A stretch of DNA of 64,000 nt, taken from NCBI GenBank assembly GCA_029379385.1, contig CM055608.1:29758350-29822349 (forward strand). Reading direction: 5' to 3'. The position numbers were made by a program, and so were the translations under genes. How positions within the stretch are numbered: position 1 is the first letter of the stretch; every line of letters starts with the position of its first letter. The DNA is from Quillaja saponaria (taxonomy: Eukaryota > Streptophyta > Magnoliopsida > Fabales > Quillajaceae). The notes under the pieces were generated by a model. The model had not been told where the DNA came from. It worked only from the letters and a program-made list of their open reading frames with translations, and searched no databases. Positions 1-11,300 of this stretch are shown one piece after another.

Positions 1-503
1 CCATTTCTTTTGCAAAGGACGCTTTGAATCAGCATTCGTTAAATTTCCATTACAGGTTGGTGCAAAGTGTTGTCATAATTGTTAATTACTAATAGAATAG
101 AGAGTGACATGGTGTAGTGTGATCTTTATTTTGTTATTAATGCTGTTTACCCTGCCACATCTGCTGGGAATTCAAGTGTCTTCAGAATGCTTTTGATATG
201 ATCCATTTGATCCCTAACAGTAGATAAAACTTGAAGTTGGTACTTACTTCAGTTTTGATAATATTCTTAATATTTACATTTTGATGGCAGGATGCAATGG
301 TGAAGGATACACTTGAACGCGCCACTGAACCGAACCTGAACTTGAAAGTCTATCTTCAGGACGCTTATATACACCCAGTTTTCAAGGGTGGTGAGATTGA
401 AAGGCCAACAGTCGTCAATGAGGAAGAGAACAATCCTCTTGTTCCTACGAAAAGAACTTCTCGTAGGAACAGTGGCAGATATAGTCCTGATGCCAGTTTT
501 TAA
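1..503 (+). CDS. OSCA/CSC1-type osmosensitive calcium channel, 3' end only
   Basis: This is the C-terminal end of a hyperosmolality-gated calcium-permeable channel (OSCA/CSC1, DUF221 family), a multi-pass membrane protein that opens on osmotic or mechanical stress. Two exons are visible: 1-55, which is open at the window edge and ends in CAG before a GT donor, and 291-503, which follows TTGATGGCAG and ends in TAA. The first encodes a HFFCKGRFE..FVKFPLQ stretch. The second starts DAMVKDTLERATEPNLNLK and continues with YLQDAYIHPVF, the conserved cytoplasmic motif after the last membrane helix. The tail is hydrophilic, rich in Arg and Ser, and carries no further domain. From remembered family members the missing 5' part should be about ten times longer. 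Family assignment is firm; the exact paralogue is not. Its 3' end faces the 3' end of PALE CRESS. Confidence 0.85.
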
Positions 504-1025
504 AACTGCCCTTCGAGACACTGATAAAATTCCATTTTTTATTATTTTGTTTTGCAGGCTGTACACAAATTTATTTAGAGATTCATAGATAGAAGTTAAA
601 ACTGGTAATCATTGTATTTATAGGTATATAGAAGTTGAATATGCTTTGTATATTAATGTGTTGACAATATACCAAATTATTTCTCCAGTAAAGGGGAATA
701 AATTCTTCACATATCAGCACCACCTTATTATTATTATTATTATTATTTAAATAATGACTGAATCACTAATAACTGAACATTCAAAATTAAATTCCAACCA
801 CTTTTCTATTTCCGAGCTAGCTACTTCAGTATAATGGAAAACTTGTAGACTGTTATGAGGCTAATAGAATTGCAAATGCAAAACGCAATTCAATCACTTG
901 GAACCACATCTGAGAACTAAATGGAGATTAACCAAGTTAGAAGCTAGGATTACATATTAACCCAGAAGCTTCCATGTGCCTTCTACCTCAGAAAGAAAGG
1001 ACCAGAAGATAAAGGGACCAAGTAG
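504..1025. other. Convergent 3' flanks with an ATT microsatellite
   Basis: This is the spacer between two genes that end towards each other, so it should hold both 3' UTRs. AT-rich sequence includes AATAAA-like signals near 695-705 and a short ATT tandem repeat at about 726-747. I see no coding potential. Confidence 0.5.
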
Positions 1026-4000
1026 CTACCATTTCAAATTAATAGCCAGGTCAAGCAGAGCCTCTACTTGGCGTATAGCTCGTTGCTTCTCCTGTTGCTT
1101 CAATCTGTTTGCGACTGATTCAGGATCAAGCCCTTGAGCATTCTGCATCTCATCCTGTTCTGAACGAACCTCTTGCAGTAATGCATCAACCTCTCTTACA
1201 AAGTCGACTCTTAAAAGAGGATCATCAGCTTCAAGTGGAGGTCGTAATGGTCCTTGATGCTGTAAAAAATTTGAAAAAGAAATCAACAAATACTAAAGTA
1301 CAAAAATTTCTTTAAGATATCTACACAAATAAGCCGAACAACTAAACCTTATCCCAAAAAAGTCCAAGAATTATTATGTGAGTAAGTGCATTTGTGTGTG
1401 AGATAGAGGCAGAGGAAGACACAGAAATCATTAAGAACACTTATTTTTCTTGTGCCTAGTAAGACATTCTTCAAACAATGGCAGCTCAACATCCAAAAAA
1501 TTAAGACATACAAGAAAACTGCAGTTATTTATAAATTATTATAAACATTGGAAGGCCATAAAAAGTCCTCGTACTTAAACCGAAAATATAACTACTAGTC
1601 ATACCCATCACTTAATTTAAACCTATAATCCACAGCTGCACACCTTTTCCATGTCAAATCCTACTGGAACAAGAATGCTAAATGGATCCTCTTGTGGAAA
1701 GGTATCAACCATGCGTTTTTTGCATTTCTTCAGCCACTCTTTATCATCAAAACCATCATGCATATTCAAAAGATCATTGAGCAGTCTCATTGCAGGAGTA
1801 GCTTCTCTCTTCAAAATCTCAGTCTAGCATGAAATGTGAAACTTGAGAATTCAGGGAAAGGACCAAGAGGAAATGCTAGATAAATTTCTGTGCAAGATGT
1901 AATATGCTAGAATTATTTTAAAAATAATTCAGCAGGAGAGCTTCAGCTCGTATAATTTTTTTTAAATATCCTACAAATTGACATCCAGCTAACCAACAGG
2001 CAATACCTAGAAAAAAAAAAAAAAATCACATAGTTCTTGTGTTGATAACAATGAAATGTTTGTTGAGTAAGACATAATAATATGCAGAACTGCTAAATTT
2101 AAGAAATATGAAAAGATTAGTAAATTCTGCCAGACAGGTGAAAAATGGCCACTCAGAAGTCAGAATACATACTAGAAAGATTGATGCATGATATGCCATT
2201 GGCCACAAACTTAACACTTCTCTTCTCTTCTTTCTTTTTCATCATCTGTTGCTGTTTTTCTGATTCTTTTTTTCTTTCATTTTTTCACTTATTTACAATC
2301 AGGAAGCAAAACTCATTAAGTAATGACCTGAAGTTCAAGACTTGAACTTCATGTTTAGAAGCAGTGCATACCTCAACCCTTCTGTATAACAAATCCAAGC
2401 TTCTTATGGCATCCTTTTCATCCTGGAAAGTGTCATAATATTGAATCAAGATCAGAAATAGAAGGAGTGAGATATCACTATTGAAAATAGCATTGCCTCG
2501 CATTAGCAGTAGATCCTGAGATTCATTTCAGACATCTCTCACATTGAAGCAAACGATGTCTAAGTGAACTGTAAAAAAGAGTGGTATAAATAATCATGTT
2601 GCGCTGGAGATGAAAAGATGTTGATTTTCTTTTCATCCTTTTTTTTAATAACTCTAAGCAAATCATATGTGGGATGTCAGCAGTTTCTATTCATAACAGC
2701 TAATCAGCTAATACCTAGTTACATATAATTGACGCTGCACTCGACATCATTATGTAAAAATTGATAAAAAGATAAAGCACTGCCATTTTGACAGTAATAA
2801 ACAACTTACATCACGTCGTGCAAGATCAAGGCGATTCCATATGACCAGTAAAACAAGTTCAGTAAGTTCCCCTTTCTCTGCAGCTTCCTCAATTTTCTAC
2901 ATAGAAGTAAGCCAATCAATAGTTATGAAGTCCTATTCAATGTGAACAACAACAAAAAACAAGCAAGATAAAGTAGATGTTCGATTATCAGAACTTTCAT
3001 CTAAGGGAATAAATGATACCAGACCAGTGCATTAACATGCTTCAGAACTATGCATTTTCAACTTCATTTATCAAGATTACCAAGTATTAAATTTCATATT
3101 TTAATTAAAAGTGACTGAAAATGTTGACAGTTTTTGATAGATGGTTGATAATTGATATACAGTATCCACCAGATGGAAAAGATGTTCCCTGCAAGAACTA
3201 AGTAAGATAACTTCAGAGAAACAACCTTCCGATTTACTTGCTGAACATTTTGTCAAATAAAATAAAATGAGGAAAAGGGCTATGGGTTGAATTAATCAAA
3301 GCCTACACCTATAAGCTTTATTTATAGTAAACAATAAAACATAAACTTCCACATCTAAGCACTGTGGGACTACACAATATATTAATGATAAATATTATAT
3401 TCTTAACACTCCCCTTAAGATGGAACATATAATCCTTAATCTTGTACAAATAAAACTCAATTATCACTCTCAACACTCCCCTTACTTACAACAACCTAAG
3501 AACAATAGGTCAATAAGTAAATAAAATGAGAAAGGGTTGTAGCCTCAATCCGTTTAATGAACATCAATCAGGAGTGAGCACCTCTGGTGAACAGTACCAT
3601 GAAATATGAGGATTTTGGAAAAAATAAAAAGAACACCGCTAGAAAGAGACACAACTGGAAAGTGAGGAGGACACTGTTGGTGAAGGAGGCATAAGGGAGA
3701 AAAAAAAAAAAAGAGGAGTAGGGTTTTTGGAAATCAGGCCAAGATTGGGCTTGAATTTCAAACTCGCTCTAATACCATGTTAAATAAAATAGGACAAGAA
3801 AAATATACATTAATATTATGTTCCTAACACATCTTATCAAAAGAAGTCAATTAGTAGGAACTTTGACCACCAGGATTTAAACTTGAAACAAATATTTGCT
3901 CATATAAGATGATGTAAAGAAAAATGCTAGTCATATGTCGGTGGTGCTGTTGTTTTTGTTGCAATAACAAATAATTACCTGCTCCACTTCCTCAGCAGCT

Positions 4001-6052
4001 CTGAAAAAGCTTGAAATCAATTTTCGTGCTTTCCTGACATCTTCTTCTGGATAACCTTTCAACTGCGAACCAATTTCACGATACTCTTCAATCTTTCTCT
4101 CCTCTTCTTCGTCTTCCTCTTGAAGTCTTCTATGCAACTCCTTTGTCTTTTCACGTTGTTTGGCTTGCCATTCCTAAGCTAGAGTTGGTTAGTGCAATCT
4201 TTCCAAGTGACTCTTAAGATGTTTTGGAGTCTACACAGGATAGCCTATAATTATGTCAAGAATATGAACAGAAAAGAGTACATGGAACAGTTTCACAGTG
4301 ACAAATCAAGATGCATATCGTCAATTAGGCTACACACACAACCATAGATAAATAGACACATACATATATCAACATTTTATGCCTGCCTGACAACCTTTAA
4401 CTGTACAATTTGAATAACGTATTATCAGACCATATAATGAAATGCTAGAAACAGAATCAACACTTTTTCTGAAGGGTTAAACTAAATAAAAAACCATTGA
4501 TTTTAAAGGGTTATAAAAAAATAGATATAAGCAATATATCTTTCAGCCTACAAATAAGTGAGTTGCTGAAATAGCAGCATGTAAACCAAAATTCTTTCTT
4601 TTGTTAGCTCCATATGCATTCTATTGAGGCTTCCATCGAACGTCAGCCTGGTTGAATGACAGAACTAGAACACACTTGAGCAAAGTAAATTTGATCTATG
4701 CCTACTTTGGTTTGAACTTAACATGATTACTCAACTAAAAATCCAATTATGGCAAATTTGAGAACATAAAACGAAACTGTAGCAAAAACAATTACAACAG
4801 TCAGTTGTTCATTTTTTTTTTTCCTATAGATATTCAAACAACAATGTGAATCCAGTGGAACTTGTGAAGGTTTGCAACATGCCAATAATTTAGCTCACAT
4901 CTTTTATAAGAAAAGTTTCCTAGCAATAAATTAATCACTCTTAGTCGGGACACTTTACTAGAGTCACTTAGTAGAAAACAAACCCAAAAGGCCAAAACCC
5001 CACTGTAATTGATTTTGGATAGAGAACTTACCAACGAATTACAGTTAGAATCTATAGTGGATATCACTCAGAAAATATCTTGACAATTCAACATGATTTT
5101 GACTAGCAAGGAGAAAGAGCAGCAACTGAAGGAATATGTTTCATATTCACATTATCACATAGTAGTATGGAATAGACACCAGCAATTTCATTGACATATA
5201 AAATTGCAGTTTAGTCATTATAAAATCCAAACTCATTCTTTGAATTCCTCAATCTGAATAAATTACTTATAATTTCCTTGTACTCAAAAGTCTACTGAGA
5301 AACAAAGATGCCAATATTGTCATACACCACCATTCTCTTTCATACCACAAAGATTGAAAATTAGTTACTAAGTGGCCAATAATATGTAACTTAAGAGACC
5401 CGTATCAGGGAGTATAAACAAAATGATATTTAATTGGCAGAAATATATCTGCTTTTTAGTTTTCAAAGCTCCATAGTCATAGAACATCAAGAAAGCTATT
5501 TTCAGTTTAGAAGAAAATAAAATTATCAAAACCATTGTTTGCAGAAGTTTCACCCTGTCCTTGGGAACTGTTTTAAATATTTAGTCTCTGAAAACACCGC
5601 CATACATGTCTGACATCCCAAATAGAAATACTTAGACAGCAAACAATAACAAAATATCAACAACAAATATTATATAGAACACAGAGATGAAGAAAAATAA
5701 AAGAAACCCAACTGCCCAAAAGGTGCAAAACATGCGACAGATAGCTCTACAAACGACTAACATACATACATCATCATAATACTCCGCTGGCATCCCCTCT
5801 AATAACGGCTCTTCCCTGTTCATGCTTCTCCTAAGAACTGTCATCACAATTCAAAGCCCCACGAGAGGGAAAAGTAAGCAAATATTACTAAATACTGAGA
5901 GAAAGTATCCTCTGCGTTGGCGGAAACTAACCTGCGCCGTTAGTGAATTTGGAAGAAGAAGATGGAAGCGTAGGCAGTCTTGCAAGGGATGAAGAAGGAA
6001 TTGGCAATGGCGAGAGAGCTACGCACGTTAGAGACAACATCTTCTGCTCCAT
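1026..6052 (-). CDS. PAC: PALE CRESS, plastid RNA-associated protein
   Basis: PALE CRESS is a plastid protein needed for chloroplast development and tied to plastid 23S rRNA maturation and RNA processing. Seven coding exons fit GT-AG splicing and keep frame: 5932-6052, 5770-5837, 3979-4173, 2810-2896, 2372-2422, 1644-1823 and 1026-1259. Together they give 311 residues, against about 313 remembered for Arabidopsis. Residues 1-40 are rich in Ser and hydroxylated residues, like a plastid transit peptide. The middle holds EGMPAEYYDDEWQ, then an acidic coiled-coil segment (RRLQEEDEEEERKIEEYRE), EEAAEKGEL, and the signature DEKDAIRSLDLLYRRVE, which fills one 51-base exon. The C-terminus has LLRVDFVREVDALLQEVR and ends AINLKW. 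The start is the first ATG in exon 1; a second Met lies four codons on. Intron 3 carries a small LTR element. Identity is very secure because motifs in every exon match. Confidence 0.95.
3251..3829 (-). mobile_element. TRIM-like miniature LTR retrotransposon in a PAC intron
   Basis: Read on the minus strand, the element has in order: a 5' LTR (3829-3778) that starts TGTTAGGAA and ends TTTAACA; a primer-binding site TGGTATTAGAGC (3777-3766), which matches the plant initiator-Met tRNA type with one change; about 370 bases with no coding capacity; a purine tract AAGGGGAG; and a 3' LTR (3408-3251) that starts TGTTAAGAAT and ends TTTGACA. The two LTRs share both ends, but the 5' copy has lost its centre (52 against 158 bases). 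Flanking 5-mers CATTT and CATCT look like a decayed target duplication. At about 580 bases with no gag or pol, it fits the TRIM class. It lies wholly inside the intron between the third and fourth coding exons. Confidence 0.75.
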
Positions 6053-6559
6053 TTTGTTGTGGGTTATTGGTAAATTAGTCCATGTAAGAAGTCCATGGCA
6101 CCCTTTCCAAATTCCAGTAAGAGGTAATAGTATAATTTTACTTTATTAATTCTTATACTATTATATTATTAATACATAATTTTTGCTTTATATACTATAT
6201 TTTTACTAAAAAAATTTGTACAATATACAATAGTTTCCTTTTGAAAAAAAGAAGAAGAGAAATTATTATATTATTGTTGCAAAAGAATTTCTCTGGATAT
6301 AATTTTGACAAGTGTTAACAAATAATAATAAAAAAATACTTAGCCAATCTTAACGTCTTAGATAAGATATAAAGAATCTTAAATACAAGAAAAGAAAAGA
6401 GAAAGTCATTAATAATTCTGTAAAATATAATTATTTCACTATATTTTTTATTTTTATTTAAAATTATTATTTTGAGTATATTATAGTTTATTTAAGAGTT
6501 TGCAGTATTTTGATTAAGATGTGAGTAGTTTAGTTATTTAATTTGTTTTATATTATTTG
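6053..6559. other. PAC upstream region
   Basis: This holds the 5' UTR and promoter of the minus-strand PAC gene. Just upstream of the ATG is a short mixed-composition stretch, followed by AT-rich DNA with TATA-like words around 6155-6200. No specific promoter element can be assigned by eye, and I see no gene. Confidence 0.4.
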
Positions 6560-8060
6560 AGCAGTGTTGTAGTTTAAAACAAAAAGGATTTATTGAAGGC
6601 TTGCACCGCAGTGAGGAGGATCCGAGAACCGCAACGCCTAAGAAGTAACATCAAAGCTCCAAGACATAGAGCGTTGCACCTCGACAGTCCCACACCTGAG
6701 GACACGACGCCATACTCTCGAGAATTCAAAAAATAAATTCGAGACCTCAGTGTCGCAACATCACATCAATAGAAGCCTACTGCGCCCAATCCATTAAATA
6801 TTGAGCATCAAGTCAATAAAGGCAAAGTCATAAAGGTAAAGGACGCGGTGCCATTATCCAAGGATGACTTCGTTGGCAAACATAAGTGTTGGCTCCACAT
6901 CATTATGTATGAGGATGTCGCAGCATGATGAAGCATAGTCTAATAAGGACTAAACAGAGGTTGTGGTGCCACAACGCCAAGGAAGGATGAGCCACGGTGC
7001 CTGCAAGTATTATCAAAGACTCCTAGTTTTATTAAATTAGGAGGAAAAGACCTGTAAATGGAGGAGAAGGCTGAGGATTTGGAGACATATCAGCACTAAG
7101 TGAGTGAGAGATAGCAAGGAGTTTGTGAAGACTTGGAGTTGTGACAACTCTAGTCTTCTACCTTTAATTTTCTTATTTTCTTAATTACTTGTAATGTCTT
7201 TTTCAATTATGTTTTTGTTTTCTATAGCTAATATGAAATAGTTCTGTTTTAGAGTTGTAATTAAACTCACATATAGCATATGTGGTCCTTGATTTAATTT
7301 AATGCATGCTTAGTTTCCAATTGTTTATGTTTGTCTTGAACTTCTAATTGTTTGATCACTAGTTATATTTATGATGAACCTCTAAATTTAGCTTGGATGA
7401 GTAAATTATAGGATTAGCCTTATGCAACATAAACTGTGATGGGATTATTCATCTAAAATCTAATTTGTTAAATAGAATGGCTCTTAATGAATTTGTCTTA
7501 GTGCGATTCACATAAGAATATAGTGAATTAGGTTAAGAAAAATATAAAATTATAAGATATAGGAATATCCTCATAATTGATTAAGAATTATACGTTAATA
7601 ATTAGAACTATTGTTATGAGTTAAGTAAAAGTAAGAAAAACATAGGTGAAGTGTGAGGAATATTGTGAATATAGGTTTTAGTTTAGCAAGTTTAATAAAT
7701 TGCTTGTTTAGTTTAAAATTCCATCATACGAAATCCATTAGTTTGATTAAAATTTAGTACTTAGCTCTAAATTGTTTTAATTCCTCATGGGAAAAATTTA
7801 TACTTGATCATTATTCCACTTACAAATAAAATGTGTGCTTGCATTACAAATTTCGTTCATGTTATTTATGGTGTATTATCAAATTATTTAAGATATTTTA
7901 TGATTATGTTCAATATATATAATCCTTTCACTCTCAATTTTATTTTATTTTTCTCAAACAAATTAATGGTATAAATTTATTAAAATGAATGAACGACAGA
8001 AATATTAATTTAATAATAAACTCTTAATTTCTAGATTTTGAGTATTTACCAATACTAATT
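6560..8060. mobile_element. Possible decayed LTR-retrotransposon remnant
   Basis: A sharp change in composition starts near 6590. About 600 bases of balanced GC contain recurring words such as GCACCG, GCAACGCC, GGTGCCA and GTCGCAACATC, and are followed by about 850 AT-rich bases. A GC-balanced block of degenerate repeats next to a long AT-rich tail recalls the 3' non-coding part and LTR of Tat/Athila-like Gypsy elements. I find no matching second LTR, primer-binding site or reading frame, so boundaries and class are guesses. The block separates PAC from the 3' end of the MED33 gene. Confidence 0.3.
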
Positions 8061-8394
8061 TTTAATGACTTACTCATGTAAATGGAGACACATGCATGAA
8101 CCGAGAATGGGTCAGTCTATAAGATAGTTGCACGCAGTCAATTTGATATATGTTAACTACTATACATAGAAATAGGTATAACTTTGGCTTCATGCAGGAC
8201 CTTAAATAATGGCTATGGAAAGCATGAGAGTTGCGCAATCCTACATAATGAAACCTGTACTTTTCATTTCTGTCAAAATTATATGTCTATATACAGAGTG
8301 CTACGCCAAATGAAGAGAGAAATATTCCTATTGAACACATCAACAACTCTAATTGCAGTAGAGAGTATGAAAATTGCAGCATGCTTATTAGAAA

Positions 8395-11300
8395 TTAAAA
8401 CCCACTTTGAACTATCAATTCAGCTGTTGCGCCCATGGCACCTATCCCACTGATTCCCAGCAGAGCAAGAGCCAACTCTTCTTCTTTCCACTGTCTTAAT
8501 CCCTTACTCAATCTCTTCAACACATCCACATCAATGTCCAGCACCCAAAGTGGCGTGCAGTCCACTATCAAGCTCACAAACCCTGACACATATGCACGCC
8601 AAGTTGAACAATCACAACGAACCGATATTTTCCCATCAAGGGCACTTGCAAGAAAGTCTAGGTGATACCCAAGAACCTTTGATCTACGCTGTGATGATGT
8701 TGATGTTGATGTAGAGTCCACACCCCAAGTAAATGTCCCACAAAACACAGTAAAGTATGCTAGTGCATATCCTCTCAGCATAGCAACCACACCTCCAGCT
8801 TCTCCCCCATCCTGCTCCAACTCATGGACCGATAAAAACCAAGAAGGTAAAGTTTCTTTTATCAAGGATTGAACCAAATTAGGCCCACCAGATATCCAAA
8901 GCAATGAAGCCCCGAGGGAAGCTGCTTGTTTGACACGTGTCGCCGATACAGCAAGAGAAACCTGTCCATATCTCATTCCATACTTGGTCTTCTTTAGTTT
9001 CTCCACTTCTGCCTTAGGTAACCCACTACTCACTATATCTCTAACAGTTAGCACTAGAAGAGAGAGGATTTCTTCTGTCAAGAACATGACATCTCTGACA
9101 GATCGGTGCACTCTTAAGTAGAGAATCCCAGGAGCAACAGGAGAGATCCCACCGGAGAAGTGAGAACCAAAGCCATGGCCAAGGAGGGCACCTATACCAC
9201 CATTGCTATGAATGTTGACCAAACCAAGGCCAAGAGTAGATGTGAAGCAAACTTTTAGAAGCTGAACTACAGCATCTCTGTTGTGGTGGAAGACAGTTCC
9301 AGAAGCAGAAAACACAAGGAAGTCACTCCAACGTTTCACCTTCTGGGCCCATAGTGAAGCTATAATAGGCATGCATGGCCAGGGGCAACCAGAACCAAGG
9401 GAATTCAAGGCGGGGCCAACCAGAACGAGGAAGCGTTCAGAAGCTTTGTCAAGTTTATAGGTTATTGTGAGGCTTACTAAGGCAGCCAAAGGTAAAGGCA
9501 GTGTAGCTGGGGAGTTCCCGCCTGCATTCAAACAGTTTTAACCATAGTGTCAATATATTGATTTACTGAACCAGATGATCTTCATAACAGTTTAATTAAA
9601 TCTGATCTACAATAAATTCAAACAATGTTTAGCAATCTTGCTATCTCAACTTAACAGCTGGTTGCTTTCTTTTCTTGATAAGTAGTTAAAAATCCAGGAA
9701 AAAAAGAAAAACAAGTATCCATCTTCCATGACCTATTCGCAACAAGATTCATAAATTGGCAAAGCTAGACAAATTATTTCAATTTGCTTGTTGAAATGAC
9801 TTAACTGCCCAAAACAAAGAAAAGTGTAATTGATTTTTGAAGTGGAGACAGAATGAAAAGAATCCTGTTCTTAAGTGATGAATATTTGAAAGACACAAAA
9901 CTAATAATCCACAAACTAGAGACTATAAGGAAATACCTACAGCAAGGCTTGGGACGTCCACGCCGGTGGCAGCAAGGATTTTCTTTATCTGTTGCTCAAC
10001 GACTGACAAATTTGCAGCAGGGCTTGGCCAGTCAGTTCCATTCATAAAAGCTGGCTTCCATATGGCCCGTGTTACTTCAGCTGAAAAGTAGCTGACCATG
10101 GTTGCCAAAGATGCTGGAAGAAAATCTGCGAGATCTTTGAGCCCTGCGATAAGCACGCATGTCACTTAACAAATCAACAGGATAATTCTGCATACATGAT
10201 CAAAGAGACAAGCATCGGCAAAGCAGTTCGTCAATTACAAAAACATCACTATTAATAAATAAAATTAGTATTTTATCAACAAAATCACAAATATAGGCTG
10301 CTTTCAGGAGGAATTTACTGATTCCACAACCATTGGCTGATTTGAGATGCATCCTTTTAAGAAGCCTAAGGCTGTATTCAGGGATCTTCCAACTTCAAAA
10401 GACATTATGATGTAGGATTAAGTATCATGGAAGGCCATCAGACCATGGGTTTATTAAACATTACTATCTTTTTGTTTTCAGAATTTAGTATTTATTCAAG
10501 ATTATCAGCTGATGGATACTTCATTCTTCTCAATGGTTACTTGGTAAAGGCCATAATTGCAGCCTACGGATGTTATTTTAATAGTAACTGCATTTAAACG
10601 AAAACTTGGTCAATACATCAGAAACCATCTGAATATTCCTGAGCGAGCTGAGCAAACCTGTAGTAAGTTCACGAGGCGACAGTCTTCCATGAGCACAAGC
10701 CGTAAGAGCAGCATCAAGCACAAAGGGTGTTGCTTCAAGGATGTCCCATGCAGGCACTTTAAGCCTCATAGAAGCATCTTCAGTTGCAGACCCCGAAGAA
10801 CTGCTACTTCCAGAAGTTGTGGTAGTCAAAGGCTGACTGCCTCTATTTATCTTTCTGAACATCATATTGAGCAGTGCATCAACAATTTGATGAACAGGGG
10901 TCCCAGTTACAAGACCAGAGAGGGTCGAAGCAATACATTCTTGATGCTGCCGATACCAGAGTTTTAATTTTGGAAAGGAATCCATTAATATGGGTTCTAC
11001 AGGAAAATTTACAAATTTTGATGATCTCCTGATTTTCATTCGATCCCTTGCTGATTTTCCAAAAGATGCCAGTTTACAGTTTCGAACCAATAAGAGGTAC
11101 TCAGGACTTACTTGAGATCCTAATGCTGGCGCATCTCCCATCACATGTTCAACAGGGGAATGATCAAACCTCCATAACCTCAGTAGAAGTGTAAATGCAT
11201 TAGAGAACACTGCATGACAAGAGAGTTCTTCCCCGGTTGTAAGAGTCCATGACGTACTAGGAACACATGATCCAAAAACCTCACAGATTGGCATTAATGC

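Noticed and set aside
8435..8665. Plus-strand frame overlapping the MED33 last exon
   Set aside because: It is the antisense shadow of a well-supported conserved exon.
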